Of a stretch of DNA of 50,547 bases, positions 11,334 to 20,617 are shown in pieces. Both the position numbers and the translations under genes were made by a program. The DNA is taken from the NCBI GenBank assembly GCA_020725005.1, contig DYFW01000005.1, positions 1 through 50,547 of the forward strand, given 5' to 3'. Source of the DNA: Thiobacillus denitrificans (lineage in GTDB: Bacteria > Pseudomonadota > Gammaproteobacteria > Burkholderiales > Thiobacillaceae). Numbering within the stretch: position 1 is the first letter of the stretch; every line of letters starts with the position of its first letter. The notes beneath the pieces are model-generated. The model was not told the origin of the DNA. It searched no databases and saw only the letters and a list, made by a program, of their open reading frames with translations.

Positions 11334-11401
11334 GCCGGATCCAGGCCTTCGAAGCCGCCGCCGAGGCGCGCGAGCGCCGCGTAGAAATAGTGTCCGATCA
11401 T
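11330..11401 (-). CDS. 23-residue micro-protein coupled to the GNAT gene
   Basis: A short frame reading MIGHYFYAALARLGGGFEGL then DPA. It has a strong Shine-Dalgarno (AAGGAGACG, a few bases before the ATG at 11401), and its stop overlaps the GNAT start as ATGA. The GNAT gene itself has no equally good ribosome site, so this frame is probably translated and couples ribosomes into it. I do not recognise the peptide. It may be a functional micro-protein or only a leader. Confidence 0.6.
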   Translation of the reverse strand: MIGHYFYAALARLGGGFEGLDPA

Positions 11402-11416
11402 GGTCGTCTCCTTGTT

Positions 11417-11716
11417 TCAGAGAAACTTGATGCGCTGGCGCAGTGCATCGGGATCGATCGTGGCGTCGCACAAGCGGTCGCCGTCCTGGCCGACGATGAC
11501 AGCGACGCTGGCTACCGGTATCAGGGTATCGACCTGGAAGCGCCCGCCGCTGCCGCGCAGGAAGCAGGCCTCGTCGAAGAACAGGCGGTCGCCGGCGTCG
11601 CCGACCGCGTCGGATTCGAGCGTGTCGTAGCCGACGCGGCGCGCGATGTCTTCATGCGATTGAACGTCGATTACCTCGATGCTGCGGCTGTCGGGTTGTA
11701 TCAGGAGGGCTCTCAT
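11417..11716 (-). CDS. DUF3846-like small protein
   Basis: A 99-residue soluble protein. Its sequence pattern (MRALLIQPDSRSIEVIDV..., then GYDTLESDAVGDAGDRLFFD, then a hydrophobic ...ASVAVIVG strand) resembles the DUF3846 family of small proteins with unknown function. The assignment comes from recalled family pattern, not a search. It starts 63 bases after the katG stop, behind a strong hairpin, and ends 15 bases before the 23-codon gene, so it may be a low-level downstream part of the katG transcript or have its own promoter. Confidence 0.65.
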   Translation of the reverse strand: MRALLIQPDSRSIEVIDVQSHEDIARRVGYDTLESDAVGDAGDRLFFDEACFLRGSGGRFQVDTLIPVASVAVIVGQDGDRLCDATIDPDALRQRIKFL

Positions 11717-11742
11717 GGGCTTGTCCGTTCTTGGTGGGTTGG

Positions 11743-11779
11743 GAAACCGCCCCCGCCCGCGATGGGCAGGGGCGGGGTT

Positions 11780-11781
<2 letters not shown>
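11743..11781 (-). terminator. Strong hairpin at the katG stop codon
   Basis: A long GC-rich inverted repeat with arms starting GAAACCGCCCC and ending GGGGCGGGGTTTC around a GCGAT loop. It overlaps the katG stop at 11780. There is no clear T run on the minus strand, so it may attenuate transcription or protect the katG mRNA 3' end instead of acting as a full terminator. Confidence 0.55.
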
Positions 11782-14038
<2,257 letters not shown>

Positions 14039-14086
14039 TCATGAGTAATCTAGAACGGTTTTATTGACATCATCGAACGGTGACGC

Positions 14087-14265
14087 ATGACGCCCCAGGA
14101 ATTGAAATACCTCGTCGCGCTCGCCGATCACGGCCATTTCGGCCGTGCCGCCGAAGCCTGCTTCATTACCCGGTCGACGCTGTCCATGCACGTCGAGGAA
14201 CTGGGGATTTTGTCGGCGTGACGTCGTTGGAACGCAGCGTCAAACGCACCGGCAGAATCCATGGC
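14087..14265 (+). pseudogene. oxyR remnant, frameshifted and truncated
   Basis: The first 40 codons read MTPQELKYLVALADHGHFG then RAAEACFITRSTLSM, which closely match the start of the intact OxyR at 26994. Near 14205 one base appears to be missing: the match continues in another frame as DFVGVTSLERSVKRT, equivalent to DFLGVTLFDRSLKRV of the intact copy. In the original frame a stop comes at 14221. Beyond about 14265 no OxyR-like sequence is recognisable, so the effector domain is gone. It lies divergent to katG. Residue-level similarity is still high, which suggests fairly recent decay. Confidence 0.8.
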
Positions 14266-14446
14266 CCCGCCCGGCGTGCTGGCCTACTCGGCTGTCGCCG
14301 TTCTCCGCCTTCGTGGATGCGAGCGAGGACGACTCGCAACGCAGCCACCTGCTCGCAACGCATCCCCAAGGTAGGTGAAGCCGCTGGCGCTCCATCTACA
14401 ATTCGAATCTCGATCTGAAATTCACGCGGTGCGTCCGCGCGCGGCC

Positions 14447-16795
14447 ATGCACGAAATCACCCGCCCGACCGCCTTCGGTGCGCCGGGCATTGCGCCTACT
14501 TGGGCAAGCAGCAACAAGGACCTGGTAGGCACTGCCTTGGGTTCCTCGCGCGTGTGGTATACGCTTGGCCACGGGATCGTCAACGAGGTCTACTACCCGC
14601 GTATCGATATCCCGCAGATCCGCGACCTTGGCTTCATCGTCGGCGACGGCGCGGGCTTCTGGGTCGAGGTCAAGCGGCTCGGCAACCATGATTTTTCGGT
14701 GCCCGCGCCAGGCGTCCCGCTCGCCACCCTTACGCACCGCCATCCACGTTTCACGCTCGCCCTCTCGATCTGCCCGGACGCCGCGCGCGACGTCCTGCTG
14801 ATCGATGCGGCGCTCGAAGGCGACGCCGGGCTGTCGACGTATGTCCTGCTCGCGCCGCATCTGGGCGGCAGCGGGCGCGACAACCGCGCGTGGGCGACGC
14901 GCTACCGCGGCGAGCATGTGCTGTGGGCCGAGCAGGGGCCGTTCGGCCTCGCCCTGGTGGCGAAAACCCCGGCCGGCGACGATGCGCTGGCCGCCGGTTC
15001 GGCCGGCTACGTCGGCGCGTCCGACGGCTGGCAGGATTTCCACGCCAACGGCCGCATGGCCTGGTGTTTCGAATCGGCCGGGCCGGGCAACGTCGCCCTG
15101 ATGGGACGGCTCGCGCCGCGCGCCACCCTGGCGCTGGGCTTTGCCGCCACCAAGCAGGCGGCCGCCACGCTCGCGCGCAGCGCGCTCATGCAGCCGTTCG
15201 AAGCGCACCGCGCGGCACAGCAGGCGGCGTGGTCGGCCTGGCACGCACAGTGCGCGTACCGCGCGCCGCCGCCCGATCTGCCCGATGCGCTGCGCGCGCT
15301 GTGGGCATGGTCGGCGCAGGTGCTCAAGACCCACGCGGACAAGACGTTTCTCGGCGCGATGGTCGCCAGTCTCTCGGTGCCCTGGGGCAACCGCGGCGAG
15401 GAACGCGGCGGCTACCATCTCGTCTGGCCGCGCGATCTGGTCGAATCGGCGCAGGCGCTGCTGGCGCTGGGCGGCGCCGGCGAAGCACGCGAGGTTCTCG
15501 CCTATCTCGTCGCCACACAGAATGCCGACGGCCACTGGCACCAGAACCAGTGGCTCGGCGGCAAACCCTACTGGCAGGGCATCCAGCTCGACGAAACCGC
15601 GTTTCCCGTATTGCTGGCCGCGCAGCTTGCCGAGCGCGATGTGCTCCATGGCATGCCGGTGGAGGATTGCGTGCGCCGCGCGCTGGTCTTCCTGATTTCG
15701 CACGGCCCCGCCAGCCCGCAGGACCGCTGGGAAGAAGACGCCGGCGTCAACGCCTTCACGCTCGCCGCGTGCATTGCCGCGCTGGTCGCCGGCGCCGCGC
15801 TGCTGCCCGACTCCGAACGCGGCCTGCCGCTCGCGGTGGCCGACTACTGGAACGCCCGACTCGAAGACTGGTGCGTGGCGCGCGATACCGCCATTGGCCG
15901 CGCGCACGGCGTCGCCGCCTACTACGCGCGCGTCGCACCGGCGGACATCGTGTGCGACGACCGCGCCATGCAGCGCGCCTTGCCGGTGAAGAATCACAGC
16001 GACGGGCTTGCGCCGGCGGCGGGCGAGCAGGTTGCGCTGGATTTTCTGCACCTGGTGCGGCTGGGCCTGCGCCGCGCCGACGATGCGCTGATTGCAGACA
16101 GCGTGAAACTCGCCGACGCGCTGCTGCGCACCGATACGCCTGTCGGCCCGGTGTGGCACCGCTACACCGGCGACGGCTACGGCGAGCACGACGACGGCAG
16201 CGCGTTCGACGGCACCGGGCGCGGGCGCGGCTGGCCGCTCTTGACCGGCGAGCGCGGCCACTACGCGCTCGCCGCCGGCGACGACCCGCTCCCATTCCTG
16301 CAGGCGATGGCGGCAATGGCGCAGCGCGGTTTGATTCCGGAACAGGTGTGGGACGCGGCGCCCGTCGGCCGCATGCAGCCTGGTCGGGCCACCGGCGGAG
16401 CGATGCCGCTGGCGTGGGCGCACGCGGAGTTCGTCAAGCTCGCCGCCTCGCGCGCGGTCGGCCATCCGGTCGACCGCATCGATGCCGTGTGGGCGCGCTA
16501 CCGGGGCGCGCGCCCAGAGGCAGGCGTATGGGTGTGGACCCCCGCCGCGCCCTGCGCGCGCCTGCCGCGCGGCCGCGACTTGCTGATCGTGCTGCCGGTG
16601 CCCGCCCGCCTGCACCTTGGCCACGACGGCTGGCGCGACGCCCGCGATGTCGAATGCGTGCCGCTGGGGCTGGGTTGCTACGGCCTGAACCTCGACGCAC
16701 CCACGCTCGCCGCGTACGCCAGCCTCGATCTCACCTGGCAGGACACGCGCGACGGACGCTGGCACGCCGCGCAGTATGCCGTCGCGCTGGACTGA
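14447..16795 (+). CDS. GH15-family glucoamylase / glucan 1,4-alpha-glucosidase
   Basis: A protein of about 782 residues with the two-part structure of bacterial glucoamylases. An N-terminal beta-sandwich (to about residue 270) is followed by an (alpha/alpha)6 barrel. Barrel motifs include GGYHLVWPRDLVESAQALLA, HWHQNQWLGGKPYWQGIQLD, the general-acid segment DRWEEDAGVNAF and the general-base segment WPLLTGERGHY. It should release glucose from alpha-1,4-glucans. No signal peptide is seen, so an intracellular role such as glycogen turnover is more likely than starch degradation outside the cell. ATG 14447 is chosen; ATG 14375 would add 24 residues of low family likeness. No other glycogen gene is nearby. 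Confidence 0.88.
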   Translation: MHEITRPTAFGAPGIAPTWASSNKDLVGTALGSSRVWYTLGHGIVNEVYYPRIDIPQIRDLGFIVGDGAGFWVEVKRLGNHDFSVPAPGVPLATLTHRHPRFTLALSICPDAARDVLLIDAALEGDAGLSTYVLLAPHLGGSGRDNRAWATRYRGEHVLWAEQGPFGLALVAKTPAGDDALAAGSAGYVGASDGWQDFHANGRMAWCFESAGPGNVALMGRLAPRATLALGFAATKQAAATLARSALMQPFEAHRAAQQAAWSAWHAQCAYRAPPPDLPDALRALWAWSAQVLKTHADKTFLGAMVASLSVPWGNRGEERGGYHLVWPRDLVESAQALLALGGAGEAREVLAYLVATQNADGHWHQNQWLGGKPYWQGIQLDETAFPVLLAAQLAERDVLHGMPVEDCVRRALVFLISHGPASPQDRWEEDAGVNAFTLAACIAALVAGAALLPDSERGLPLAVADYWNARLEDWCVARDTAIGRAHGVAAYYARVAPADIVCDDRAMQRALPVKNHSDGLAPAAGEQVALDFLHLVRLGLRRADDALIADSVKLADALLRTDTPVGPVWHRYTGDGYGEHDDGSAFDGTGRGRGWPLLTGERGHYALAAGDDPLPFLQAMAAMAQRGLIPEQVWDAAPVGRMQPGRATGGAMPLAWAHAEFVKLAASRAVGHPVDRIDAVWARYRGARPEAGVWVWTPAAPCARLPRGRDLLIVLPVPARLHLGHDGWRDARDVECVPLGLGCYGLNLDAPTLAAYASLDLTWQDTRDGRWHAAQYAVALD

Positions 16796-16816
16796 GCCGG
16801 ACTGTCCCGGCGGCGA

Positions 16817-18316
16817 TCAGCCGATTTTCACCGGCACGAACAGGCGCTGGCCGTTGCGCTGGATGAGCAACGCGACCGACTTGCCCGCGCCGGCGACGGC
16901 ACGCTTCACCGACTCCACGCTGTCGGCCTTGCGGCCGTTGACCGCGACGATCACATCGCCGGGTTGCACCCCCGCGCGCGCCGCAGGGCCCTGCACGTCC
17001 TCGACGACGAGCCCCGCTTCGACGCCGGCCGCGCGCGATTCCTCCGGCGCCAGCGGACGCAGGGCCAGCCCCAGCCGCGCCTTGCCAGCGGCGTCGCCGG
17101 ACGCGGTCTTGACGGGCTGCTCGCTGGCGTTGCCGAGGGTGACGCGGATTTCCTCGCGCTGGCCGTTGCGCCAGATGTCCAGTACCGCGCTCTTGCCCGG
17201 CGCGGCCTGGCCGACCAGCGCGGGCAGGTCGCCCGATTCGACGATGGGCTGGCCGTCGAAGCCGCGGATCACGTCGCCCGTCTTCAGCCCCGCCTTGTCG
17301 GCGGCGCTGCCCGGCTCCACTTGCGCGATCAGCGCGCCTTCGGGTTTGGGCAGCTTGAACGAATCGGCGAGCGCCTGGTTCACTTCCTGCACCGTCACGC
17401 CTAGGCGCGCATGGGTGGCGTGGCCGGTGGCGACGATCTGATCCTTGATGCGCACCGCGAGATCGATGGGAATCGCGAACGACAGCCCCTGGTAGCCGCC
17501 CGAGCGGCTGAAAATCTGCGAGTTGATGCCGACCACCTCGCCGCGCGCATTGAACAGCGGCCCGCCGGAGTTGCCGGGGTTCACCGCCACGTCGGTCTGG
17601 ATGAAGGGGACATAGCTGTCGTCGGGCAGCGAGCGGCCCTTGGCGCTGACCACGCCGGCGGTGACGCTGTTCTCGAATCCGAACGGCGAGCCGATGGCGA
17701 GCACCCATTCGCCTACCTTCAGATCGCGCGGGTTGCCGAGCGGCAGCGTGGGCAGGTTCTTCGCGTCGATTTTCAGCACCGCGATATCGGTCTTGTCGTC
17801 GCGCCCCAGCACCTTGGCCTGGAATTCGCGGCGGTCGGTGAGTTTTACCGTGACTTCGGACGCGCCGCGCACCACGTGCGCGTTGGTGAGGATGAGACCG
17901 TCCGCGCTGACGATGAAACCGGAGCCCTGGCCGCGCAGCATCGGCTGCCCGCGCGGCACGGCGAAGTTGGGACCGAAGCCGGGGCCGCCGAAGCGCTTGA
18001 AGAACTGGAACAGCGGATCGTCCGGGTCGAGGCCGCGCGGCAGCGCGGCGGCGCTGTCCTCACCGTCGTCGCCTGCGGCCGTGCCGGTGACGCTGATGTT
18101 GACGACGGCCGGGCCGTAGCGCTGCACGATGGCGGTGAAATCGGGGGCGCCGGCGAAAGGCGCAAGCTGCGGCGCGATCGCCGCCGGCGCGCTCGCTGCG
18201 GTCGCGGTGGCGTGCGCTTGACTGCCGATCAACCAGGCCGCGCCGCCGCCGCCGAGCGCGCCGGCGGCGACGAGAGCAAGGACGAGGCGAGTGGGGGAAA
18301 GGGTCAGATTCGACAT
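16817..18316 (-). CDS. Periplasmic serine protease of the DegP/HtrA (MucD) family
   Basis: A 499-residue envelope protease. An N-terminal signal/anchor segment (residues 8-33) precedes a trypsin-like domain with the catalytic His in LTNAHVV, Asp in DKTDIAVLKID and Ser in NPGNSGGPLFN. Two PDZ domains follow (about 290-375 and 410-495), each with the carboxylate-loop style ending ADKAGLKTGDVI or RAGVQPGDVIVAVNG. It degrades misfolded periplasmic proteins. It is the last gene of a minus-strand run led by a DUF1269-type gene with a sigma-54-like promoter, 99 bases after the CcoQ-like gene, so it could also have its own promoter. DegQ or DegS-like naming cannot be settled here. Confidence 0.93.
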   Translation of the reverse strand: MSNLTLSPTRLVLALVAAGALGGGGAAWLIGSQAHATATAASAPAAIAPQLAPFAGAPDFTAIVQRYGPAVVNISVTGTAAGDDGEDSAAALPRGLDPDDPLFQFFKRFGGPGFGPNFAVPRGQPMLRGQGSGFIVSADGLILTNAHVVRGASEVTVKLTDRREFQAKVLGRDDKTDIAVLKIDAKNLPTLPLGNPRDLKVGEWVLAIGSPFGFENSVTAGVVSAKGRSLPDDSYVPFIQTDVAVNPGNSGGPLFNARGEVVGINSQIFSRSGGYQGLSFAIPIDLAVRIKDQIVATGHATHARLGVTVQEVNQALADSFKLPKPEGALIAQVEPGSAADKAGLKTGDVIRGFDGQPIVESGDLPALVGQAAPGKSAVLDIWRNGQREEIRVTLGNASEQPVKTASGDAAGKARLGLALRPLAPEESRAAGVEAGLVVEDVQGPAARAGVQPGDVIVAVNGRKADSVESVKRAVAGAGKSVALLIQRNGQRLFVPVKIG

Positions 18317-18415
18317 GGAAACTCCTGTGCGGGTAAACGATACGAACTTGCCCGTGCCCGGCAGGCCACGGGCCGCATGCTGCTCCGACCGGGCGCGCCG
18401 TGCACCGGTTCCCGG

Positions 18416-18559
18416 CTATTCCGCGAAGGGAATGTCGCCGTCCTTGCGGTAACTGGCGCGCGCCGACGGGCGGAACACCCAGGCCGCGATCGCCAGCAGC
18501 AGTAGCGGCGGGCCGACGAACCAGCCGTAGTCGCGTATGAAAGCAATGAACGTGTCCAT
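18416..18559 (-). CDS. 47-residue CcoQ/FixQ-like membrane peptide
   Basis: A single-helix protein beginning MDTFIAFIRDYGWFVGPPLL, followed by AIAAWVFRP and the tail YRKDGDIPFAE. A membrane helix followed by a basic stretch and an IPF motif is typical of CcoQ, the small subunit of cbb3 cytochrome oxidase. No ccoN, ccoO or ccoP gene is nearby, so it is an orphan here. GGAGAAAAC lies a few bases before the ATG. It starts 12 bases after the lipoprotein frame and precedes the DegP-type gene, probably on the same transcript. Confidence 0.7.
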   Translation of the reverse strand: MDTFIAFIRDYGWFVGPPLLLLAIAAWVFRPSARASYRKDGDIPFAE

Positions 18560-18571
18560 GGAGTTTTCTCC

Positions 18572-18955
18572 TCAGTGCCAGGGGCCGGGCCAGCCGTAGG
18601 GCCCGCCGCCATACCACCAGCCACCGTCGAAGGTCCAGCGGTTCCAGTCCTGATAGCGCTGATCGCGGCGCGCCGCGTCGAGATACTCTTCTGCATGGCG
18701 TCGATCACCGGGCCGGGCACGCCCTTGTCGCGCAGGTCGGCGAGCTGGCTCGCGGACAGGCGATAGACCGTGCCGGAGGCGCGCATCTTGGCGACGATGG
18801 CGTCGGCCGGCACGCCTTCCTGCGCCAGCGCGACGATTTCCGGCACCGAAACGAACGCGCGCCGGTTTTTCTCCGCCCAGCGACGCACAGCCGCCGGCGA
18901 AGAGCGCGGGCAGCACCGCCAGCGCGAAGTGGGGGAAGGAGCGTCTCGGGTTCAT
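18572..18955 (-). pseudogene. Envelope lipoprotein gene with two compensating frameshifts
   Basis: The frame starts with a lipoprotein signal (RRSFPHFALAVLPALFAGGC) at ATG 18955 and ends with RDQRYQDWNRWTFDGGWWYG then GPYGWPGPWH. The middle (about 18690-18875) is shadow-like in this frame, but in the next frame it reads SVPEIVALAQEGVPADAIVA, RLSASQLADLRDKGVPGPVI and DAMQ, a well-formed helical repeat. One extra A in the AAAAA run near 18875 and one missing base near 18695 would restore a single ~127-residue protein. As it stands the gene still reads through with about 60 altered residues. Sequencing error is a real alternative. Ribosome site GAGGA precedes the start. Confidence 0.65.
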
Positions 18956-18975
18956 GGCATTTTCCTCGCGCGGGT

Positions 18976-19473
18976 TCAGGACACGGCTTCGACGGGTTTC
19001 AACAGGCTGCGCGCGGCGTCCACCTCGGCCTGGGTGCCGTGAACGAAAAGCAGGTAGCGGTCGGCTTTCAAGTCGCGCTCGTACTTGATCGCGTCTTCCT
19101 TCGACATGCCCAGACCGACCAGTCCGGCGCCCAGCGCCGACAGGCCGCCCACCAGCACCGCCCCTTCCAGTGCGCCCGCCAGCAGGCTGGCGATGGCGCC
19201 GGCGGCGGCGAGCGGGCCGAAGCCCGGCACCCAGTAGAACGCGCCGCCGAACAGCAGACCCCACAGCCCGCCCCAAAAGGCGCCGATGCCGCCCCAGGTC
19301 TTCATGCGGTCGCCGGTGGTGTAGAAACCGACTGGGTGCTCCTCGCTGCGGTAGCCCTTGCCGATGATCGACAGGCGTTTGATGTCGAAGCCGCTGCGTT
19401 GCAGGGCTCGGACGGCGGTTTCGGCGGCGTCGTGCGTGTCGTACACGCCGATGACTGAATTGAGGTCTTTCAT
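18976..19473 (-). CDS. DUF1269/general-stress-protein-like membrane-associated protein
   Basis: A 165-residue protein. Residues 1-60 resemble the general stress 17M-type fold (VIGVYDTHDAAETAVRALQR, SIIGKGYRSEEHPVGF). A long glycine/alanine-rich hydrophobic segment follows (GGIGAFWGGLWGLLFGGAF and ALEGAVLVGGLSALGAGLV), and a short alpha/beta end. Such proteins are often stress-induced; the molecular role is unknown. ATG 19473 has AAGGAGACC just upstream. It leads a minus-strand run with the lipoprotein (20-base gap), CcoQ-like and DegP-type genes, and carries a sigma-54-type promoter about 60 bases upstream. Confidence 0.75.
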   Translation of the reverse strand: MKDLNSVIGVYDTHDAAETAVRALQRSGFDIKRLSIIGKGYRSEEHPVGFYTTGDRMKTWGGIGAFWGGLWGLLFGGAFYWVPGFGPLAAAGAIASLLAGALEGAVLVGGLSALGAGLVGLGMSKEDAIKYERDLKADRYLLFVHGTQAEVDAARSLLKPVEAVS

Positions 19474-19501
19474 GATGGTCTCCTTGAAAAATCGGAACGG
19501 C

Positions 19502-19519
19502 GGTGGACGCGTGTCCACC
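19502..19519. repeat. Inverted repeat in the leader of the DUF1269-type gene
   Basis: GGTGGAC-N4-GTCCACC, seven-base arms, lies just downstream of the predicted sigma-54 start site. It may be an operator or a leader hairpin. Confidence 0.4.
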
Positions 19520-19531
19520 TGTCCGGTGCAT

Positions 19532-19547
19532 TGCAGGCCTCATGCCA
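19532..19547 (-). promoter_or_regulatory. Sigma-54-type (-24/-12) promoter of the DUF1269-degP run
   Basis: On the minus strand TGGCATG-N4-CTGCA, with GG and GC exactly ten bases apart as sigma-54 RNA polymerase needs. It differs from the consensus TGGCACG-N4-TTGCW at two positions. The expected start is near 19521, giving a leader of about 48 bases before ATG 19473. It lies 3.8 kb from an NtrC-type activator gene. Confidence 0.6.
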
Positions 19548-19553
19548 GTCCTG

Positions 19554-19566
19554 CAACTGATTGATT
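19554..19566 (-). promoter_or_regulatory. IHF-consensus-like site upstream of the sigma-54 element
   Basis: AATCAATCAGTTG on the minus strand fits the IHF consensus WATCAANNNNTTR at all fixed positions. It lies seven bases upstream of the -24 element; DNA bending by IHF often assists sigma-54 activators. It overlaps the dyad TTGATTTTCAA at 19561-19571, which could instead be a regulator site. Confidence 0.4.
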
Positions 19567-19595
19567 TTCAAGAAAACGCTACCTCCCCCAGGCAC

Positions 19596-19624
19596 GGCGC
19601 GCGGGGGTATTCCCCCGCCGCGCC
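19596..19624. repeat. GC-rich hairpin in the 19.5-19.7 kb gap
   Basis: GGCGCG plus CGGGGG pairs with CCCCCG plus CGCGCC around a TATT loop, with one bulged C. There is no T run on either side. It may be an mRNA structure or a factor-dependent stop; no gene covers it. Confidence 0.35.
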
Positions 19625-19714
19625 GGGGCGAATGCGCCGTGCCTGCCGCCGGTTTGACAAGCACGCCGCGCGGCACCGACACTCACACCGATCCCAACCG
19701 CGTCCGTCACCGCC

Positions 19715-20459
19715 ATGTCCCCTCCCTGGCTGCTGCATCTCGCGCGCGCCTGGACCGGCGGGCGCAACGTGGCCGACGAATGCTTCGCCGCCGACGGCGT
19801 GTGGACCGATCTCAGCCTGGTCGTCGAGGGCGAGGCCGCCGGCGTGCTGGCGCAGGGTTTCGAGCGCGACTGGCGCTTTGCGGTACGCGCGCCGGCCGCG
19901 GCGCAGGCGGCGCCGGCCACGGGCACCCGCCTCGCCGTGCTGCATTCGGGCCCCGACCAGCCGGGCGATCCCCTGCACGACGTGCTGTTCACCGCCTGCT
20001 ACACGGCGCGCCGCCGCCGTCGCTATCACCCCATATCTCGTGCCCGACGAGGCCCTGCTGCAGGCGTTGTGTCTCGCCGCACGGCGCGGTGTCGCGATGC
20101 GCCTGATCCTGCCGGCGCGTTCCAACCACCGTCTGGCCGACTGGGTGCGCGCGCGGGCGCTGCGCGAGCTGGCGGCCAGCGGCGCCGCCGTCCGCCTGGT
20201 GCCGGGCGCAATGGTGCACGCCAAGGCGCTGCTGTTCGACGACACGCTCGGCATCGTCGGCTCCGCCAATCTCGACATTCGCAGTCTCTTTCTCAACTTC
20301 GAGCTGGTGCTGCTGCTGCGCCAGGCCGCCGACATCGCTGCGCTCGATGCCTGGTGCGCGCGGCTCGACGCGCGCGCAATCGATGCCCGTCTGCCGCCCG
20401 CCGGCGCGCTGCGCGAAGCCACCGAAGGGCTGGTGCTGCTCGCCGCCTTCCAGATCTGA
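19715..20459 (+). pseudogene. Cardiolipin synthase-like phospholipase D, 5'-truncated and frameshifted
   Basis: The second half of a PLD-type cardiolipin synthase. The start corresponds to the point just after the first HKD motif (WTGGRNVADECFAADGVWTD). The whole N-terminal half and a recognisable first HKD are missing. Near 20020 the frame shifts: an extra base in the CGC/CCG run separates LFTACYTARRR from VAITPYLVPDEALLQ. The second motif is intact as HAKALLFDD then GSANLDIRS. A working enzyme needs both motifs, so this copy is very probably dead. The frameshift alone could be sequencing error, but the missing half could not. Confidence 0.75.
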
Positions 20460-20527
20460 AACGGGGGCAAAGTCACCGAACCGCCCGGTGAATTTCCCCC
20501 GCGCGCCGGCCGGCGGATTTTCTGCGC

Positions 20528-20543
20528 CCCTGATTTTTCAGGG
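20528..20543. promoter_or_regulatory. 16-base palindrome upstream of the yfdX promoter
   Basis: CCCTGA-TTTT-TCAGGG, eleven bases upstream of the -24 element. A TTGATTTTCAA dyad sits at a similar distance from the 19.5 kb promoter. It could be an activator or co-regulator site. A second, longer-spaced inverted pair GAATTTCCC (20490) and GGGAAATTC (20541) overlaps it. Confidence 0.4.
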
Positions 20544-20553
20544 AAATTCGAAT

Positions 20554-20569
20554 TGGCACGTCCCCTGCT
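20554..20569 (+). promoter_or_regulatory. Sigma-54-type (-24/-12) promoter of yfdX
   Basis: TGGCACG-N4-CTGCT, one mismatch from TGGCACG-N4-TTGCW, with GG and GC exactly ten bases apart. The expected start is near 20580, 38 bases before ATG 20618. Sigma-54 promoters need an NtrC-type activator, and such a gene follows at 23372. Confidence 0.7.
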
Positions 20570-20617
20570 GAAAGCGGATCGGCACACCCGTGCTTGACCG
20601 ATTCCAAGGAGACCGAC

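Noticed and set aside
14064-14069. TTGACA taken as a -35 box for the oxyR remnant
   Set aside because: It is only 18 bases before the ATG, so no -10 box could fit upstream of the start codon.
14145-14378. 77-codon open frame after the oxyR remnant
   Set aside because: Its first part overlaps the remnant in the wrong frame, and nothing in the rest is family-like; there is no good ribosome site.
18416-18559. Possible frameshift at the start of the CcoQ-like gene
   Set aside because: Rechecking the bases and both shadow frames showed a continuous 47-codon frame from ATG 18559.
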